35,359 nucleotides of DNA from an uncultured Clostridium sp. (GTDB lineage Bacteria > Bacillota > Clostridia > TANB77 > CAG-508), in contig CAOKMF010000013.1 of assembly GCA_948469655.1 (NCBI GenBank), positions 1-35,359 on the forward strand, read 5' to 3'. Each line of letters opens with the position of its first letter. Position 1 is the stretch's first letter. Positions 9,765 through 18,876 of the stretch are shown one piece after another. A program made the position numbers and the translations under genes. Under the pieces are notes generated by a model, which ran no database searches, was not told the origin of the DNA, and worked only from the letters and a program-made list of their open reading frames with translations.

Positions 9765-10358
9765 CAGATGGCGCATTATTCTAGTCATTACTGATTGTTG
9801 CGAGGGTGGGGCTAAAAATCCACTAAAGGGCATATCTGTGAAGTTTCTTGTTTGTGCGCGAACCGCCAAGTTTGCGTGTGGGCAGGGAGTAAAGAAACTA
9901 GGGACATATACAAAAATGGCATTGTATATACACCCCCTGGTTTCGTGGAGGCTCAATATATATATATTAAGATTTTGAGTAAAACCTATGTTGAGTGCCA
10001 AGACACGAAATACATAGCGTAGCCTGTCTTGAGTGAATGTATCGGGATTAATAAGCAAAAGCATTTGATTTTGGCCAAAATTTTATGCTTAAACTATATT
10101 ATTATGAAATTACATTTGCAAAAGAGACTAGCAATAATTCAAGTGGGTCAAGGAAAACTTCTAGAATGTTTGCTTTAAATAAAAAGCAAGGAGACTTAAG
10201 GATTAAGGTACGGATTTAAGTGGCAATCTGGTAGCTAAATGTAATATTTAGTTATTTCCTTTAAATGGAAACAGCTACATGCAGTAATGCGTAGTAGGAA
10301 ATAGAGAAATTCAACTAGACCTAAACCGTAAAATTTACTTAGGCTTTTGCCACTCTTT
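9765..10358 (+). ncRNA. OLE RNA (ornate, large, extremophilic-type RNA)
   Basis: A ~600-nt stretch without a credible ORF. It is richer in G and C than its surroundings, has many local inverted repeats (for example CCTAA / TTAGG near the 3' end), and ends just before a gene for a four-helix membrane protein matching OapA. Known OLE RNAs are about 600 nt, occur mainly in anaerobic or extremophilic Firmicutes, lie directly upstream of oapA, and often neighbour isoprenoid genes; ispH is 400 bp away here. The RNA and OapA form a membrane ribonucleoprotein linked to alcohol, cold and magnesium stress in Halalkalibacterium. The call rests on size, context and the partner gene, not on a covariance match. 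ROOL RNA is the main alternative of similar length. Confidence 0.7.
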
Positions 10359-10380
10359 TTAATTAAATATGAGGAGTAAT

Positions 10381-10946
10381 ATGAAAGAAGACGAAAAAAG
10401 TACAAATAAAGGTAAAAAGACAGATAGTCATTTAAAATGGATAATAGAAGTGTTTATTATAACATTTATATCATCCATTTGTTTTTCATATATATCAACA
10501 AATGGAGTATCAAAACTTAGCATAGTTCCAGCAATTGTGATTTTATTATTAGTTATCTTTGCAGGTATATTTTTTGATATAATTGGAGTCTCGGTAACTG
10601 TTGCAAATGAAGAAGAATTTCATGCAAAAGCAACAAAAAAAGCAAAGCGGTGCAAAAACTTCATTAAAATTAATAAAAAATTCCACTAGAGTTGCAAATG
10701 TTTGTGCTGATGTAATAGGGGATATTTGCCGGAGTACTAAGTGGTGCAATAAGTGCAATGATATCAGCAAAACTTGCAGAAAAGTTTGGAATAACAAATA
10801 ATTTACAGTTTATTATAAGTGCGATTGTTGCAGCACTTACAGTAGGTGGAAAAGCCATAGGAAAAGAAATTGCAGCTAGGAATTCTACTGCAATAGTATA
10901 TGGATTTGGAAAAGTTATAAGTAGTATAAAAGGTGAAAGTAAATAG
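10381..10946 (+). CDS. oapA: OLE RNA-associated membrane protein OapA (two CGGN sites)
   Basis: About 187 aa (~21 kDa) with four hydrophobic segments: WIIEVFIITFISSICFSYI, the LSIVPAIVILLLVIFAGIFF stretch, VIGDICGVLSGAISAM and LQFIISAIVAALTVGGKAIG. The FFDIIGVSVTVA and VIGDICG stretches fit what I recall of OapA, which anchors OLE RNA to the membrane. ATG at 10381 is preferred over 10369 because GAGGAG is 5-10 bases upstream. The frame breaks at CGGT 10648 (KGAKTSLKLI) and CGGA 10730 (DICGVLSG). Both steps are needed to join the helices. Basic residues around the conserved GKEIAARNST could contact RNA. Confidence 0.75.
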
Positions 10947-10959
10947 GAGGAGTAAAGCT

Positions 10960-12783
10960 ATGTGTGGAATAGTAGGGTTTTATAGCGAAGAAAAAAATAA
11001 AGAACAAGCTGTAAAGAAAATGGCAGATAGAATAAAACATAGAGGACCAGATGGAGAAGGATATTATACAGACGATAAAATTGCACTAGGACACCGTAGA
11101 CTTTCTATTATTGATATAAGTGGTGGAAGTCAGCCAATGTACACAGAAGATAAGAAGTTAGTTGTTGTGTTTAATGGAGAGATATACAATTACTTGGAAT
11201 TAAAAGAAGAATTAAGTGAATACATATTTACGACAAGTTCTGATACAGAAGTATTATTACATGGATATAGGAAATGGGGAAAAGAGCTTCCAAAAAAACT
11301 TAGAGGGATGTTTGCGTTTGCAATTTGGGATATAGAAAATGAGACACTTTTCTTATCTCGTGACCATTTTGGAATAAAGCCACTATATTATTATAAAAAA
11401 GAAGGGGAAAAAGATATTGCTTTTGCATCAGAGATAAAAGCATTCTTAGAATATCCTACATTTGAAAAAAAGGTAAATAAAAAACTTATTGGACCTTACC
11501 TTTCATTTAGTTTTACACCAACAAATGAAACACTATTTGAAAATGTTTATCGCTTACTTCCAGGGACAAGCATGTTTATTCAAAACGGCAAAATAGAAAT
11601 AGAAACATATTACGACATAGAGTTTGGCGAAAAGGAATATAATTTTGAAGATTTAGTTAAAGAAATAGGAAAGAAGATGAAAGACTCTGTAAAACATCAT
11701 ATGCTTGCAGATGTTGAAGTTGGTTCGTTTTTATCTTCAGGCGTAGATTCTTCATACTTAGTTACCCTTGCAAAACCTGATAAAACGTATACAGTTGGAT
11801 ACGATGACCCTAGATATAATGAAATAGATTATGCAAAAGATTTAACAAATTTACTTGGTATTGAAAATACTAGTAAGAAAATAACAAAAGAAGAATGGTT
11901 AGAAGCAATACCTACATTTTTATATCATATGGACGAGCCGTCATCAGACCCATCAGCAATATCACTATATTTCGTATCAAAACTTGCAAGTAAAGATGTA
12001 AAAGTTGTACTTTCAGGAGAAGGTGCAGATGAGTTCTTTGGTGGATATAACTATTATAGAGAAGAAGTAGATATGAAGTTCTATAATAAAATACCATATT
12101 TTATTCGTCATATGCTTGCAGTTGTATTTAGAGCATTACCTGAATTTAAAGGACGTAATTTTATTGTTCGTAGGGGTATGAAGTTAGAAGACGAATATGT
12201 TGGAGTAAATAAGATATTTAGCGAAAAAGAAAGAAAAAAAGTTTTAAGCTTTGAAGATAATATAAAAAATAAGGATATAACAAAAGTATTTTTTGAAAAA
12301 TGCAAAAATGGAAGTAACATTGTAAAAATGCAGAGTGTAGATATAAGGAATTGGCTATTAAATGATATACTACTTAAGTGTGATAGAATGACTATGGCAA
12401 GTTCCATAGAAGGAAGAACTCCTTTTACTGATAAAGAAGTATTTAACTTAGCAAGAACAATACCGGTAGAATATAAAGTAACAAAGGACAACACAAAAGT
12501 TGCACTAAGGAAATCAGCTGAAAAATGTATTCCAAATGAAGCATATAAAAAGAAAAAATTAGGTTTTCCAGTACCAATTCGTGAATGGATGAAGGAAGAC
12601 GAATTTTATAACGAAATAAAAAGAGTATTTGAGCAAGACTTTACAAAAGAGTTCTTCGACCAAAAATATATACTTCAATTGTTAGAACAGCATAAGTTAG
12701 GTAAAAAAGATAATTATAAAAAAGTATGGATTGTATATAGCTTCTTAAAATGGTATGAAATATTTTTCGTTGATGCACAATAA
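10960..12783 (+). CDS. asnB: Asparagine synthetase (glutamine-hydrolysing)
   Basis: Makes asparagine from aspartate, ATP and glutamine-derived ammonia. About 607 aa. The N-terminal class II amidotransferase domain has catalytic Cys2 (MCGIVGF) and RIKHRGPDGEG; the synthetase domain has SSGVDSSYL (PP-loop), GYDDPRYNE and LSGEGADEFFGGY. The start at 10960 leaves Cys2 free after Met removal and follows TAGGAGG; the open frame extends upstream to 10933, but that would bury the catalytic Cys. It is the largest uninterrupted gene here, with no phase-0 CGG despite many glycines, and its phase-1/2 CGGs (AAC GGC, CCG GTA) are read normally. It is thus a good internal control for the decoding anomaly. 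Confidence 0.96.
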   Translation: MCGIVGFYSEEKNKEQAVKKMADRIKHRGPDGEGYYTDDKIALGHRRLSIIDISGGSQPMYTEDKKLVVVFNGEIYNYLELKEELSEYIFTTSSDTEVLLHGYRKWGKELPKKLRGMFAFAIWDIENETLFLSRDHFGIKPLYYYKKEGEKDIAFASEIKAFLEYPTFEKKVNKKLIGPYLSFSFTPTNETLFENVYRLLPGTSMFIQNGKIEIETYYDIEFGEKEYNFEDLVKEIGKKMKDSVKHHMLADVEVGSFLSSGVDSSYLVTLAKPDKTYTVGYDDPRYNEIDYAKDLTNLLGIENTSKKITKEEWLEAIPTFLYHMDEPSSDPSAISLYFVSKLASKDVKVVLSGEGADEFFGGYNYYREEVDMKFYNKIPYFIRHMLAVVFRALPEFKGRNFIVRRGMKLEDEYVGVNKIFSEKERKKVLSFEDNIKNKDITKVFFEKCKNGSNIVKMQSVDIRNWLLNDILLKCDRMTMASSIEGRTPFTDKEVFNLARTIPVEYKVTKDNTKVALRKSAEKCIPNEAYKKKKLGFPVPIREWMKEDEFYNEIKRVFEQDFTKEFFDQKYILQLLEQHKLGKKDNYKKVWIVYSFLKWYEIFFVDAQ

Positions 12784-12786
12784 CCG

Positions 12787-12895
12787 CTATCTTGAGGCGT
12801 TGTTGCTCAGCAAATTCCCCGAGGGCGTACCCTAGTATGCCTCAGGGGATATTTGTTTCACGCGCCTAGTAATATACTAATTCTCGTGTGTCCCG
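12787..12895 (+). repeat. Dispersed palindromic element, copy 2
   Basis: Core GGCGTTGTTGCTCAGCAAAT, CCCCGAGGGCGTAC, TATGCCTCAGGGGATATTTG, CGCGCCTAG. The CAAATTCCCC / GGGGATATTTG and GAGGGCGTA / TATGCCTC arms fold into a long hairpin. It directly follows the asnB stop. Confidence 0.8.
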
Positions 12896-12998
12896 ATATG
12901 TAATGTGTTTGCAATATAATTATATAATTGACATTTATATAAATTTATGTTAACATATAATATATTATGGCAAAATGCCAAAAGAAGGAGGGAAAACT

Positions 12999-13268
12999 AT
13001 GCAATACTGTGAAGTTAAGAACAAGGGGATAATGATAAGTCTTCCCGAAAATGTCGAACGGCTTGAAAGAGTGATTTTAGCAAGTGCTATGGATTACGGC
13101 GCGTTTGGTGAAGCGAAGGGTACAAGCGTTGATGAGGAGAATGGAAACCATAGGCACATTGTTGTAACCTTCCCGGAGGACGCGGACGAGAAAGCAGTGT
13201 ATACCTTTGCTGAAAAGGTTGATAATGCGATCAGAGCATTAATCGAGTTGAATGCTAAGTTTGATTAA
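12999..13268 (+). CDS. Small protein of unknown function, foreign base composition
   Basis: 89 aa, acidic, no membrane segment, family not recognised. AAGGAGGG lies upstream of ATG at 12999. Codon choice differs from all neighbours: GTC, CTT/CCC, GAC GCG GAC GAG, ATC GAG, with more G and C. A TTGACA near 12930 with TAACAT 17 nt later may be its promoter, and a strong GC-rich terminator follows. It holds the only in-frame CGG in the window that must be read as a triplet (13059, VERLERV): a +1 step would hit TGA after four codons and leave a 24-aa peptide. Probably a recent transfer; in this host it may be truncated, or CGG may sometimes be read as Arg. Confidence 0.6.
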   Translation: MQYCEVKNKGIMISLPENVERLERVILASAMDYGAFGEAKGTSVDEENGNHRHIVVTFPEDADEKAVYTFAEKVDNAIRALIELNAKFD

Positions 13269-13286
13269 GAAGTTCAAAATGCTAGA

Positions 13287-13322
13287 TAGTGTCACCCCAT
13301 GTGTTTGGGGTGGCACTGTTTT
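13287..13322 (+). terminator. Strong terminator of the foreign-looking gene
   Basis: AGTGTCACCCCA / TTGGGGTGGCACT stem with a short loop, followed by GTTTTAG. More GC-rich than other hairpins here. Confidence 0.85.
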
Positions 13323-13331
13323 AGTATACAA

Positions 13332-13364
13332 TAAAAAAGGCAGTTAACTTTGATAGTTAACTGC
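13332..13364 (-). terminator. Terminator of the tRNA gene
   Basis: Minus-strand stem GCAGTTAACT / AGTTAACTGC with a short loop, followed by CTTTTTTATT, just after the tRNA 3' end. Confidence 0.85.
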
Positions 13365-13371
13365 AAGTACT

Positions 13372-13447
13372 TGGTTGCGGGGGTAAGACTCGAACTTACG
13401 ACCTTTGGGTTATGAGCCCAACGAGCTGCCAACTGCTCCACCCCGCG
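13372..13447 (-). tRNA. Initiator tRNA-fMet (CAT)
   Basis: 76-nt cloverleaf on the minus strand, from CGCGGGGTGG to an encoded CCA. Anticodon loop CTCATAA. Three G-C pairs close the anticodon stem (GGG/CCC) and the first acceptor position is a C-A mismatch; both are hallmarks of the initiator. TTCGAGT is the T loop. Stand-alone gene with its own promoter and terminator. The anticodon loop has the normal seven bases; no other tRNA was found in the window. Confidence 0.95.
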
Positions 13448-13470
13448 ATATATTCATATTCACGAACCTT

Positions 13471-13499
13471 ATTATAAACTCTTTTTTTCTTTTTGTCAA
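13471..13499 (-). promoter_or_regulatory. Consensus promoter of the initiator tRNA
   Basis: Minus-strand TTGACA (13499-13494) and TATAAT (13476-13471) with exactly 17 nt between, about 24 bases upstream of the mature 5' end. A perfect sigma-A promoter as expected for a highly expressed tRNA. Confidence 0.9.
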
Positions 13500-13569
13500 T
13501 AGTTTTATGGAAACATTTTACGATTTACCTACAATATAGTATATTCTGAAAAGAGAAAAATATTCCAAT

Positions 13570-13598
13570 TTGATATTTTCTATCTATATTGTTATAAT
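13570..13598 (+). promoter_or_regulatory. ylmH promoter
   Basis: TTGATA at 13570-13575 and TATAAT at 13593-13598 with 17-nt spacing, 36 bases upstream of the start codon. Confidence 0.75.
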
Positions 13599-13633
13599 AA
13601 AAGTTATTCTTATAGAAAAAAGAGGAAAGATTA

Positions 13634-14407
13634 ATGGATATAGAAGACAAGCTAGTTATAGCTAAATTAGAGGATAAGATAAAATTAAGTAAGACAAGAA
13701 ATAAAATTGTAAATACAGAGTTTTTAAGTTTGTATCAAAAGGAAATTATAAAAAAGGAATTAAATAAAAGAAAATTAGAAAATTATTTCTTCTTTGGGGG
13801 ATATGATGGTGCAGAAGGAGAGATTCTTGTTATATATCCTGAAAAATTAGGTAGAGATTTTGCGTGGGCAAATGTAAAAAACATAATAAAAGGAGTTAGG
13901 ATAACACTTCCAAAAGAAACAGTAGGGAAATATACCCATAGAGAATATCTAGGCTCTGTCATGCAAACAGGATTAAATAGAAACAGAATAGGGGATATCA
14001 TTGTACATGAAGCAGAAGCATATATAGTAGTATTGGAAGAAAATGCTAAATATATAGTAGATTTTTTAAAAAGTATCACAAGATTTAGTAAAGCAAATAT
14101 AGAAGAAATAGATTATACTGAAATTAAAGTAAGAGAACCTGAATTTGAAAAAATCACAGCTGTTATTTCTTCAATGAGGTTAGACAATATAGTCTCAGAA
14201 CTTGCAAAAGTATCTAGGTCAAAAGCAGAAGAGCTTCTTTCTGAGGAGAAGGTATTTGTAAATGCAAAGTGTGAAACAAAGGATTCTAAAATTATTAAAG
14301 AAAATGACGTCCTAGCAATACGAGGCAAGGGAAAATTCATTATAAACAAAGTTGTTGGCAATAATAAAAAAGGAAAGACAATAGTAGAAATTAAGAAATA
14401 TAAATAA
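13634..14407 (+). CDS. ylmH: YlmH-family S4 RNA-binding protein
   Basis: 257 aa. The N-terminal two thirds match the YlmH fold: FFFGGYDGAEGEILVIYP, then GVRITLPKETVGKYTHREYLG split by short linkers, then IGDIIV. A C-terminal S4 domain follows (MRLDNIVSELAKVSRSKAEELL). YlmH proteins bind ribosomal complexes and in Bacillus act in rescue of stalled 50S-peptidyl-tRNA and near division genes. Single uninterrupted frame, no CGG. AAGAGGAAAG precedes ATG. It has its own promoter rather than sitting in a division cluster. Confidence 0.9.
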   Translation: MDIEDKLVIAKLEDKIKLSKTRNKIVNTEFLSLYQKEIIKKELNKRKLENYFFFGGYDGAEGEILVIYPEKLGRDFAWANVKNIIKGVRITLPKETVGKYTHREYLGSVMQTGLNRNRIGDIIVHEAEAYIVVLEENAKYIVDFLKSITRFSKANIEEIDYTEIKVREPEFEKITAVISSMRLDNIVSELAKVSRSKAEELLSEEKVFVNAKCETKDSKIIKENDVLAIRGKGKFIINKVVGNNKKGKTIVEIKKYK

Positions 14408-14494
14408 TGTCCAAAAAGAGATAAAATTAATATAATATAGAAGGGAAGATTTGCCCTTTAAATTACAGAAATATTAAGGAAATATTACAAAAAT

Positions 14495-14523
14495 TTGACA
14501 AAAGTATCAAAAAATAGTATAAT
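14495..14523 (+). promoter_or_regulatory. Promoter of the SH3/NlpC-P60 gene
   Basis: TTGACA at 14495-14500 and TATAAT at 14518-14523, 17-nt spacing, 32 bases before the start codon. Confidence 0.85.
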
Positions 14524-14555
14524 TACTTTGTGTGATGAAAAATAGGAGATGATTT

Positions 14556-15828
14556 ATGAAAAAAAGTATAGTAATATCCTTATTGACAGTAGCTATACTA
14601 CTTGGCACTGCATTATATAGTTTCGCGTCAACAGGAAAAGTTACAACAGATACTTTGAAACTAAGAAAAGAAGCTTCTACAGATTCAGCAGTAATAGGAC
14701 TTTTATCACAAAATGACGAAGTAGAAATACTAGGAGAAGAATACGGTTGGTACAAGGTAAAAGTAGGAGACAAAGTTGGATATGTAGCTTCACAATACAT
14801 CAATGTTTTAACACATTCAAAAACAAATAATGAAAATTTAAATAAGGATAATAACAAGAATAATACTAATACAAACACAAATGCTGAAAATCCAGGAGAT
14901 AACCAAGGAGAAAATACAAATGGAGAAAAGGCAGAAGTATTAGTAGCAGGACAAAAAATATATATAACACCACTTATTAATGCTTTAGTATTAGAAGAAC
15001 TTAAGGAAGACAAAAAAGTAGAAAGAATAAGCGAAATTAATGGATGGTCTTATATAAAAGTTGGTACAACATCAGGTTGGGTTAGAACTGAAAATATACA
15101 GAAAAAAGATAGCGAAGTAAATACTTCAAATCCTGAGAATAATGGTAATAATAACACTTCATCACAAAAAACAGGATATATCACAACAAATTCTGTAAAT
15201 TTCAGAAAAACACCAAGTACATCAGGAGAAGTAATTACAAAACTTTCAAGAAATGCAAAAGTTACAATTATTGCACAAGGTGAAGGGTGGACACAAATTG
15301 AATACAATGGAGATTCAGGATACGTTTCAAATGATTATGTATCAGATAAAGAAATAGGTACAACATCAAGAAGCAATATCACAAGAACAGCAAGTACAAA
15401 TAAAGTAGAAGAAAAGTCTGTAGCAAATAGTGAAGAAAGAGTAAGCACAGGTACAGTTACAGGTTTTGACATTTTAGAATATGCAAAACAATATCTAGGA
15501 TGTAAATATACATCAGGAGGAAGTACACCAAAATCAGGTTTTGATTGTTCAGGATTTACAACATATGTATATAAGCACTTTGGAATATCACTTTCTCGTA
15601 CATCAAGTGGGCAAAGCTCAAATGGTGTAGCAGTTGCTAGAGAAAACTTAGCTGTAGGAGACATTATATGTTTTTCAAGCTCAAGTTCTAGTAAGAGAAT
15701 AGGTCATGTTGGAATATATGCAGGAGCACGGAAAATTTATTCACTCAGCAAATTCTAGAAGAGGAGTAATATACTCAAATGTTTCAGGAGATGGATATTA
15801 TTTTGTAACAGCAAGACGTATGGTCTAA
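14556..15828 (+). CDS. Secreted peptidoglycan hydrolase: three SH3b domains plus NlpC/P60 (one CGGN site)
   Basis: About 423 aa. Signal peptide (residues 1-25, ending YSFAS). SH3b domains at about 28-85, 130-185 and 210-262, separated by Asn/Thr/Lys-rich linkers, then an NlpC/P60 domain from about 310. The catalytic Cys is in FDCSGFTTYVYK and the His in RIGHVGIYAG; these enzymes cut D-Glu-mDAP or related stem bonds. The frame breaks at CGGA 15729 just after the His motif, giving AGAGKFIHSAN and the ending TARRMV (stop 15828). Unshifted, the third catalytic position and last strands are lost. TAC GGT near 14744 (phase 2) does not shift. ATAGGAGATG precedes ATG. Confidence 0.93.
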
Positions 15829-15849
15829 TTTAGAAAGGAAAATTTTAAT

Positions 15850-18198
15850 ATGCAACCACTAATTATATTAGTAGTTGGATATATAACAGGTTGTATATGG
15901 GGGCTATATTTAGATACAAGTGTAGTTCCCATTATTTTTTTATCCATTTTCATATTTTGCAAGATAAGGTACAGTGGATTTATACTTAAATACAAATGGT
16001 ATATAGCAGTTTTTGTAATCGCTATGCTTGTTTCTAGAGTGCGAATACGGGTATCTAGAAAATAAATTTAATACACTTTATGAAGATTTGGATAAGGTAA
16101 ATGTGGTCCGGAGTAGTTACAAGTAATGGGAAGGAGACAGACTATAGGACTACATATATTTTAAAAGTGGAAAGTATAAATGGTAATAAAAAGTACAAAA
16201 ATACATACTTAAATTTATATGTAAAAAAAGGAGTAAAGTTAGAATATGGGAAAAAGATAAGCTTTACCCGGGAATTATACAAAACCGAAAAGTGCTACAA
16301 ATTATAAAGCATTTGATTATTCAGAAAACTTAAAAACTAAGTATATATATGGAAATGTTATTTTAGATAATAATCTGCAAATATCTGAATCTACATATTT
16401 AAGTAAGATATTCATGATTTCAAATGGCTTAAAATGCAAAATTGAAGAAAATTTGGATAAGATATTAGGAGAAAATTCTGGATTTGTGAAGCGGAATATT
16501 GCTTCGGAGATACAGAAGATATAAACGAGGAAATAGCTAAAAATTTTAGGATAAGTAGTATATATCATATTTTGGCAGTATCAGGGACTCATGTACGGAA
16601 TTGTATTAGCTGGTATTACTTATATTTTAGATAAAGTAAAAATTCCAAAAAAAGTAGCAAGTTTGATTTTAATAATATTGTTATTATTTTTTATGGTACT
16701 AACAGGTTTTACACCTTCTTGTGTAAGAGCATGCATAATGGCTATCATGGCAAAAATTGCAGGTCTAAGCCATAGGAAGAGTAATATTTTAAATAATCTT
16801 TGCTTTGTGCTTTTATTAACTCTAATATACAACCCATATAATATAACACATATTTCAGTTTTGTTATCATATGGAGGGGTAATGCGGAATATTAGCATTT
16901 TTCCAAATAACCAAGGAAGCTTTAGATAAAAAAGTAGGGAAAGGTGGGAAATTTAAAGAGTATTTAAAAGATGCAATAGTTGTAAGTCCAATTGTTCAAA
17001 TTACAATTGCTCCAATAATGATGTATTTTTATAAAACAGTATCTTTCACATTTTTAATTGCTAATATCTTGAGTGGAGTTTTAATTAGTTTAGTTATAAT
17101 TTATGGATTCATTATTTGTTTTATATCATTTATGCAAATTGATTTTGCGAAAGTTTTAGGAGTACCATATAGAATTCTTATTAAAATATTTATTAGTATA
17201 GCAGAATTTACATCTAAAATACCATTTTCAAAGGTTTATGTTAAAACACCATATATGTGGCAAATTATTCTTTATTACATATTATTATTTGGCTTTTGGT
17301 ATCTTATGAGAACCAAAAGACTTAAAGAAATAATTAAATTCAAAAAGCAAATTATAGCGATAGTTCTAATTATAGTTTTAATTCCAAACTTAATTGATAT
17401 AATTCCAAGAAATAATTTAAAACTATATTTTATTGATGTAGGACAGGGGGATTCCTCTCTTATTGTGACACCAAAAAACAAGAAAGTATTAATAGACCGG
17501 AGGAGGAAGTGAAAATTATGATATACGGCAAAAATACTTTGCTTCCATATCTATTAAATAGAAGAATTAACAAGATTGATTATGTGATTTGTAGTCATTT
17601 TGATACTGACCATGTGCGGTGGACTTAAATATGTTCTTGAAAATATAAAAGTAGAGAATCTTGTTATTTCTAAGCAAAAGGAAGAGTACCCAAATTATAA
17701 AGGTATAATGGAAATTGTTTTATCAAAAAATATAAATGTAATTATTGTAAAGGCAGGAGATAGGATAGTACTTGATAATACAAGCTATATTGATATACTT
17801 TATCCTAAATCGAAGCTCTCACTTTCTGACATAAATAATAATTCGGTGGTTGCAAAATTGGTGTACAAGAATAAAAAAATACTATTTACAGGAGATATAG
17901 AGAAGGAAGCGGAAGGAGATATATTAAGCATATATGATAAGAAAGAATTAGAGTGTGATATATTAAAAGTTGCACATCATGGGTCAAAAGGTTCTACAAC
18001 AGATGAATTCTTAAATGCAGTTTCTCCTAAGATAGCATTAATTGGAGTGCGGTGAAAATAATACCTTTGGACATCCAAGCGAGGCTACAATAGATAAATT
18101 AGAAAATAGGGATGTAAAGATATATAGGACAGACCAAATGCGGAGAAATAGAAGTGGTTATAAATGAAAAAATAAGCATTTATCCAAAATATGGTTGA
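15850..18198 (+). CDS. comEC: ComEC/Rec2 DNA uptake channel (twelve CGGN sites)
   Basis: Membrane channel for single-stranded DNA entry in transformation. About 778 aa after twelve +1 steps at CGGN (16048, 16109, 16269, 16492, 16505, 16596, 16885, 17498, 17526, 17617, 18050, 18141). N-terminal helices and OB-like region, competence domain with YHILAVSGTHVGI, many membrane segments, then a C-terminal metallo-beta-lactamase domain (YFIDVGQGDS, LIDGGGSEN, SHFDTDHVGG, HHGSKGS). Each step restores a glycine in a family motif: LLGDTED, GTHVGI, LIDGGG, DHVGG. Unshifted reading gives at least twelve short fragments. AGAAAGG precedes the start. All domains and motifs are intact, which argues against decay. 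Ends TGA 18196-18198. Confidence 0.95.
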
Positions 18199-18223
18199 GA
18201 TTTTATGTAAAATATGATAAAAT
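18195..18223 (+). promoter_or_regulatory. Promoter of first DUF1737 gene, overlapping the comEC stop
   Basis: TTGAGA at 18195-18200 and TAAAAT at 18218-18223 with 17-nt spacing. The -35 overlaps the comEC TGA. It is exactly repeated 653 bases downstream. Confidence 0.65.
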
Positions 18224-18271
18224 AAAAGTACAATGGGTGAGCTAGGCACTCTACTCAAGGAGGAAACGTAT

Positions 18272-18436
18272 ATGAATAAAATTGTTGATTATGACATTTT
18301 ATCTAACAAATCATATGATGAACTTATAGAAGAAGTAAAAGAGGCAATGAAGAACGGATGGCAACCTTTAGGTGGTGCGTTTAACGTAGTTAGTCCCATA
18401 AGGATTTGTCAAACCATAGTAAAGTACGAAGAATAA
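18272..18436 (+). CDS. DUF1737 domain protein, single domain
   Basis: 54 aa. One DUF1737 unit with the NGWQPLGGAF core and a closing CQTIVKYEE. Function of the family is unknown. CAAGGAGG precedes ATG at 18272. A frame opens upstream at 18233, but that part lies in the duplicated leader and before the ribosome binding site. AAC GGA (phase 2 CGG) is read normally. Paralogue of the two-domain gene at 18925 with the same promoter and leader. Confidence 0.8.
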   Translation: MNKIVDYDILSNKSYDELIEEVKEAMKNGWQPLGGAFNVVSPIRICQTIVKYEE

Positions 18437-18444
18437 ACATAACA

Positions 18445-18481
18445 AAGCATTCTCTAACCTAGCAGAGAATGTTCTTTTTTT
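18445..18481 (+). terminator. Terminator of first DUF1737 gene
   Basis: GCATTCTCT / AGAGAATG(T) stem around AACCTAGC, followed by seven T. Near-identical to the terminator at 19302. Confidence 0.85.
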
Positions 18482-18486
18482 ATATT

Positions 18487-18626
18487 AATTATTAAAATAA
18501 TTTGTAATTTCTATAAAAATTTCGGTAAGTCAATTTATCTTGATATTCTTTCTGCATAAAAAGAGTGATCTCTTCTGTATTAGACAAAAATTCTATATTC
18601 TACAATAGCAATTGGAATTTCTTTTG
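18487..18626 (-). pseudogene. Degenerate 3' fragment of cwlD
   Basis: About 140 bases resemble the 3' end of the intact minus-strand cwlD (19341-19475), including the shared CTACAATAGCAATTGGAATT. Many substitutions. The fragment lacks catalytic domains and has no start. Of the two CGGA sites in the intact copy (19450, 19380), both are mutated here. Remnant of a tandem duplication. Confidence 0.75.
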
Positions 18627-18851
18627 TAATCATTTTGATACAGATTATGTACGGTGGACTTAAATATGTTCTTGAAAACCTAAGATGGCATTAATTGGAG
18701 TGCGGTGAAAATAATACCTTTGGACATCCAAGCGAGGCTACAATAGATAAATTAGAAAATAGGGATGTAAAGATATATAGGACAGACCAAATGCGGAGAA
18801 ATAGAAGTGGTTATAAATGAAAAAATAAGCATTTATCCAAAATATGGTTGA
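18627..18851 (+). pseudogene. Two joined comEC 3' fragments left by tandem duplication
   Basis: 18627-18678 resembles comEC around 17591-17643 (the metal-binding HFDTDHVGG segment, with substitutions). 18679-18917 is an almost identical copy of 18026-18264: the comEC tail, the promoter and the ribosome binding site of the next gene, at an offset of exactly 653. The copies of the CGGN sites are kept at 18652, 18703 and 18794. No start codon or complete domain. Confidence 0.85.
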
Positions 18852-18876
18852 GATTTTATGTAAAATATGATAAAAT
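18848..18876 (+). promoter_or_regulatory. Promoter of second DUF1737 gene (duplicate)
   Basis: TTGAGA at 18848-18853 and TAAAAT at 18871-18876, 17-nt spacing, identical to the copy at 18195-18223. Confidence 0.65.

Noticed and set aside
9714..10064. Minus-strand ORF of 116 aa across the large RNA region
   Set aside because: No ribosome binding site, atypical amino acid use, lies antisense to the structured RNA.
9765..10358. tmRNA, RNase P RNA or 6S RNA
   Set aside because: No tRNA-like ends or tag ORF, no RNase P core motifs that I recognise, and too long for 6S.
13372..13447. The tRNA in this window as the four-base decoder
   Set aside because: It is an ordinary initiator tRNA with a 7-base anticodon loop (CTCATAA).
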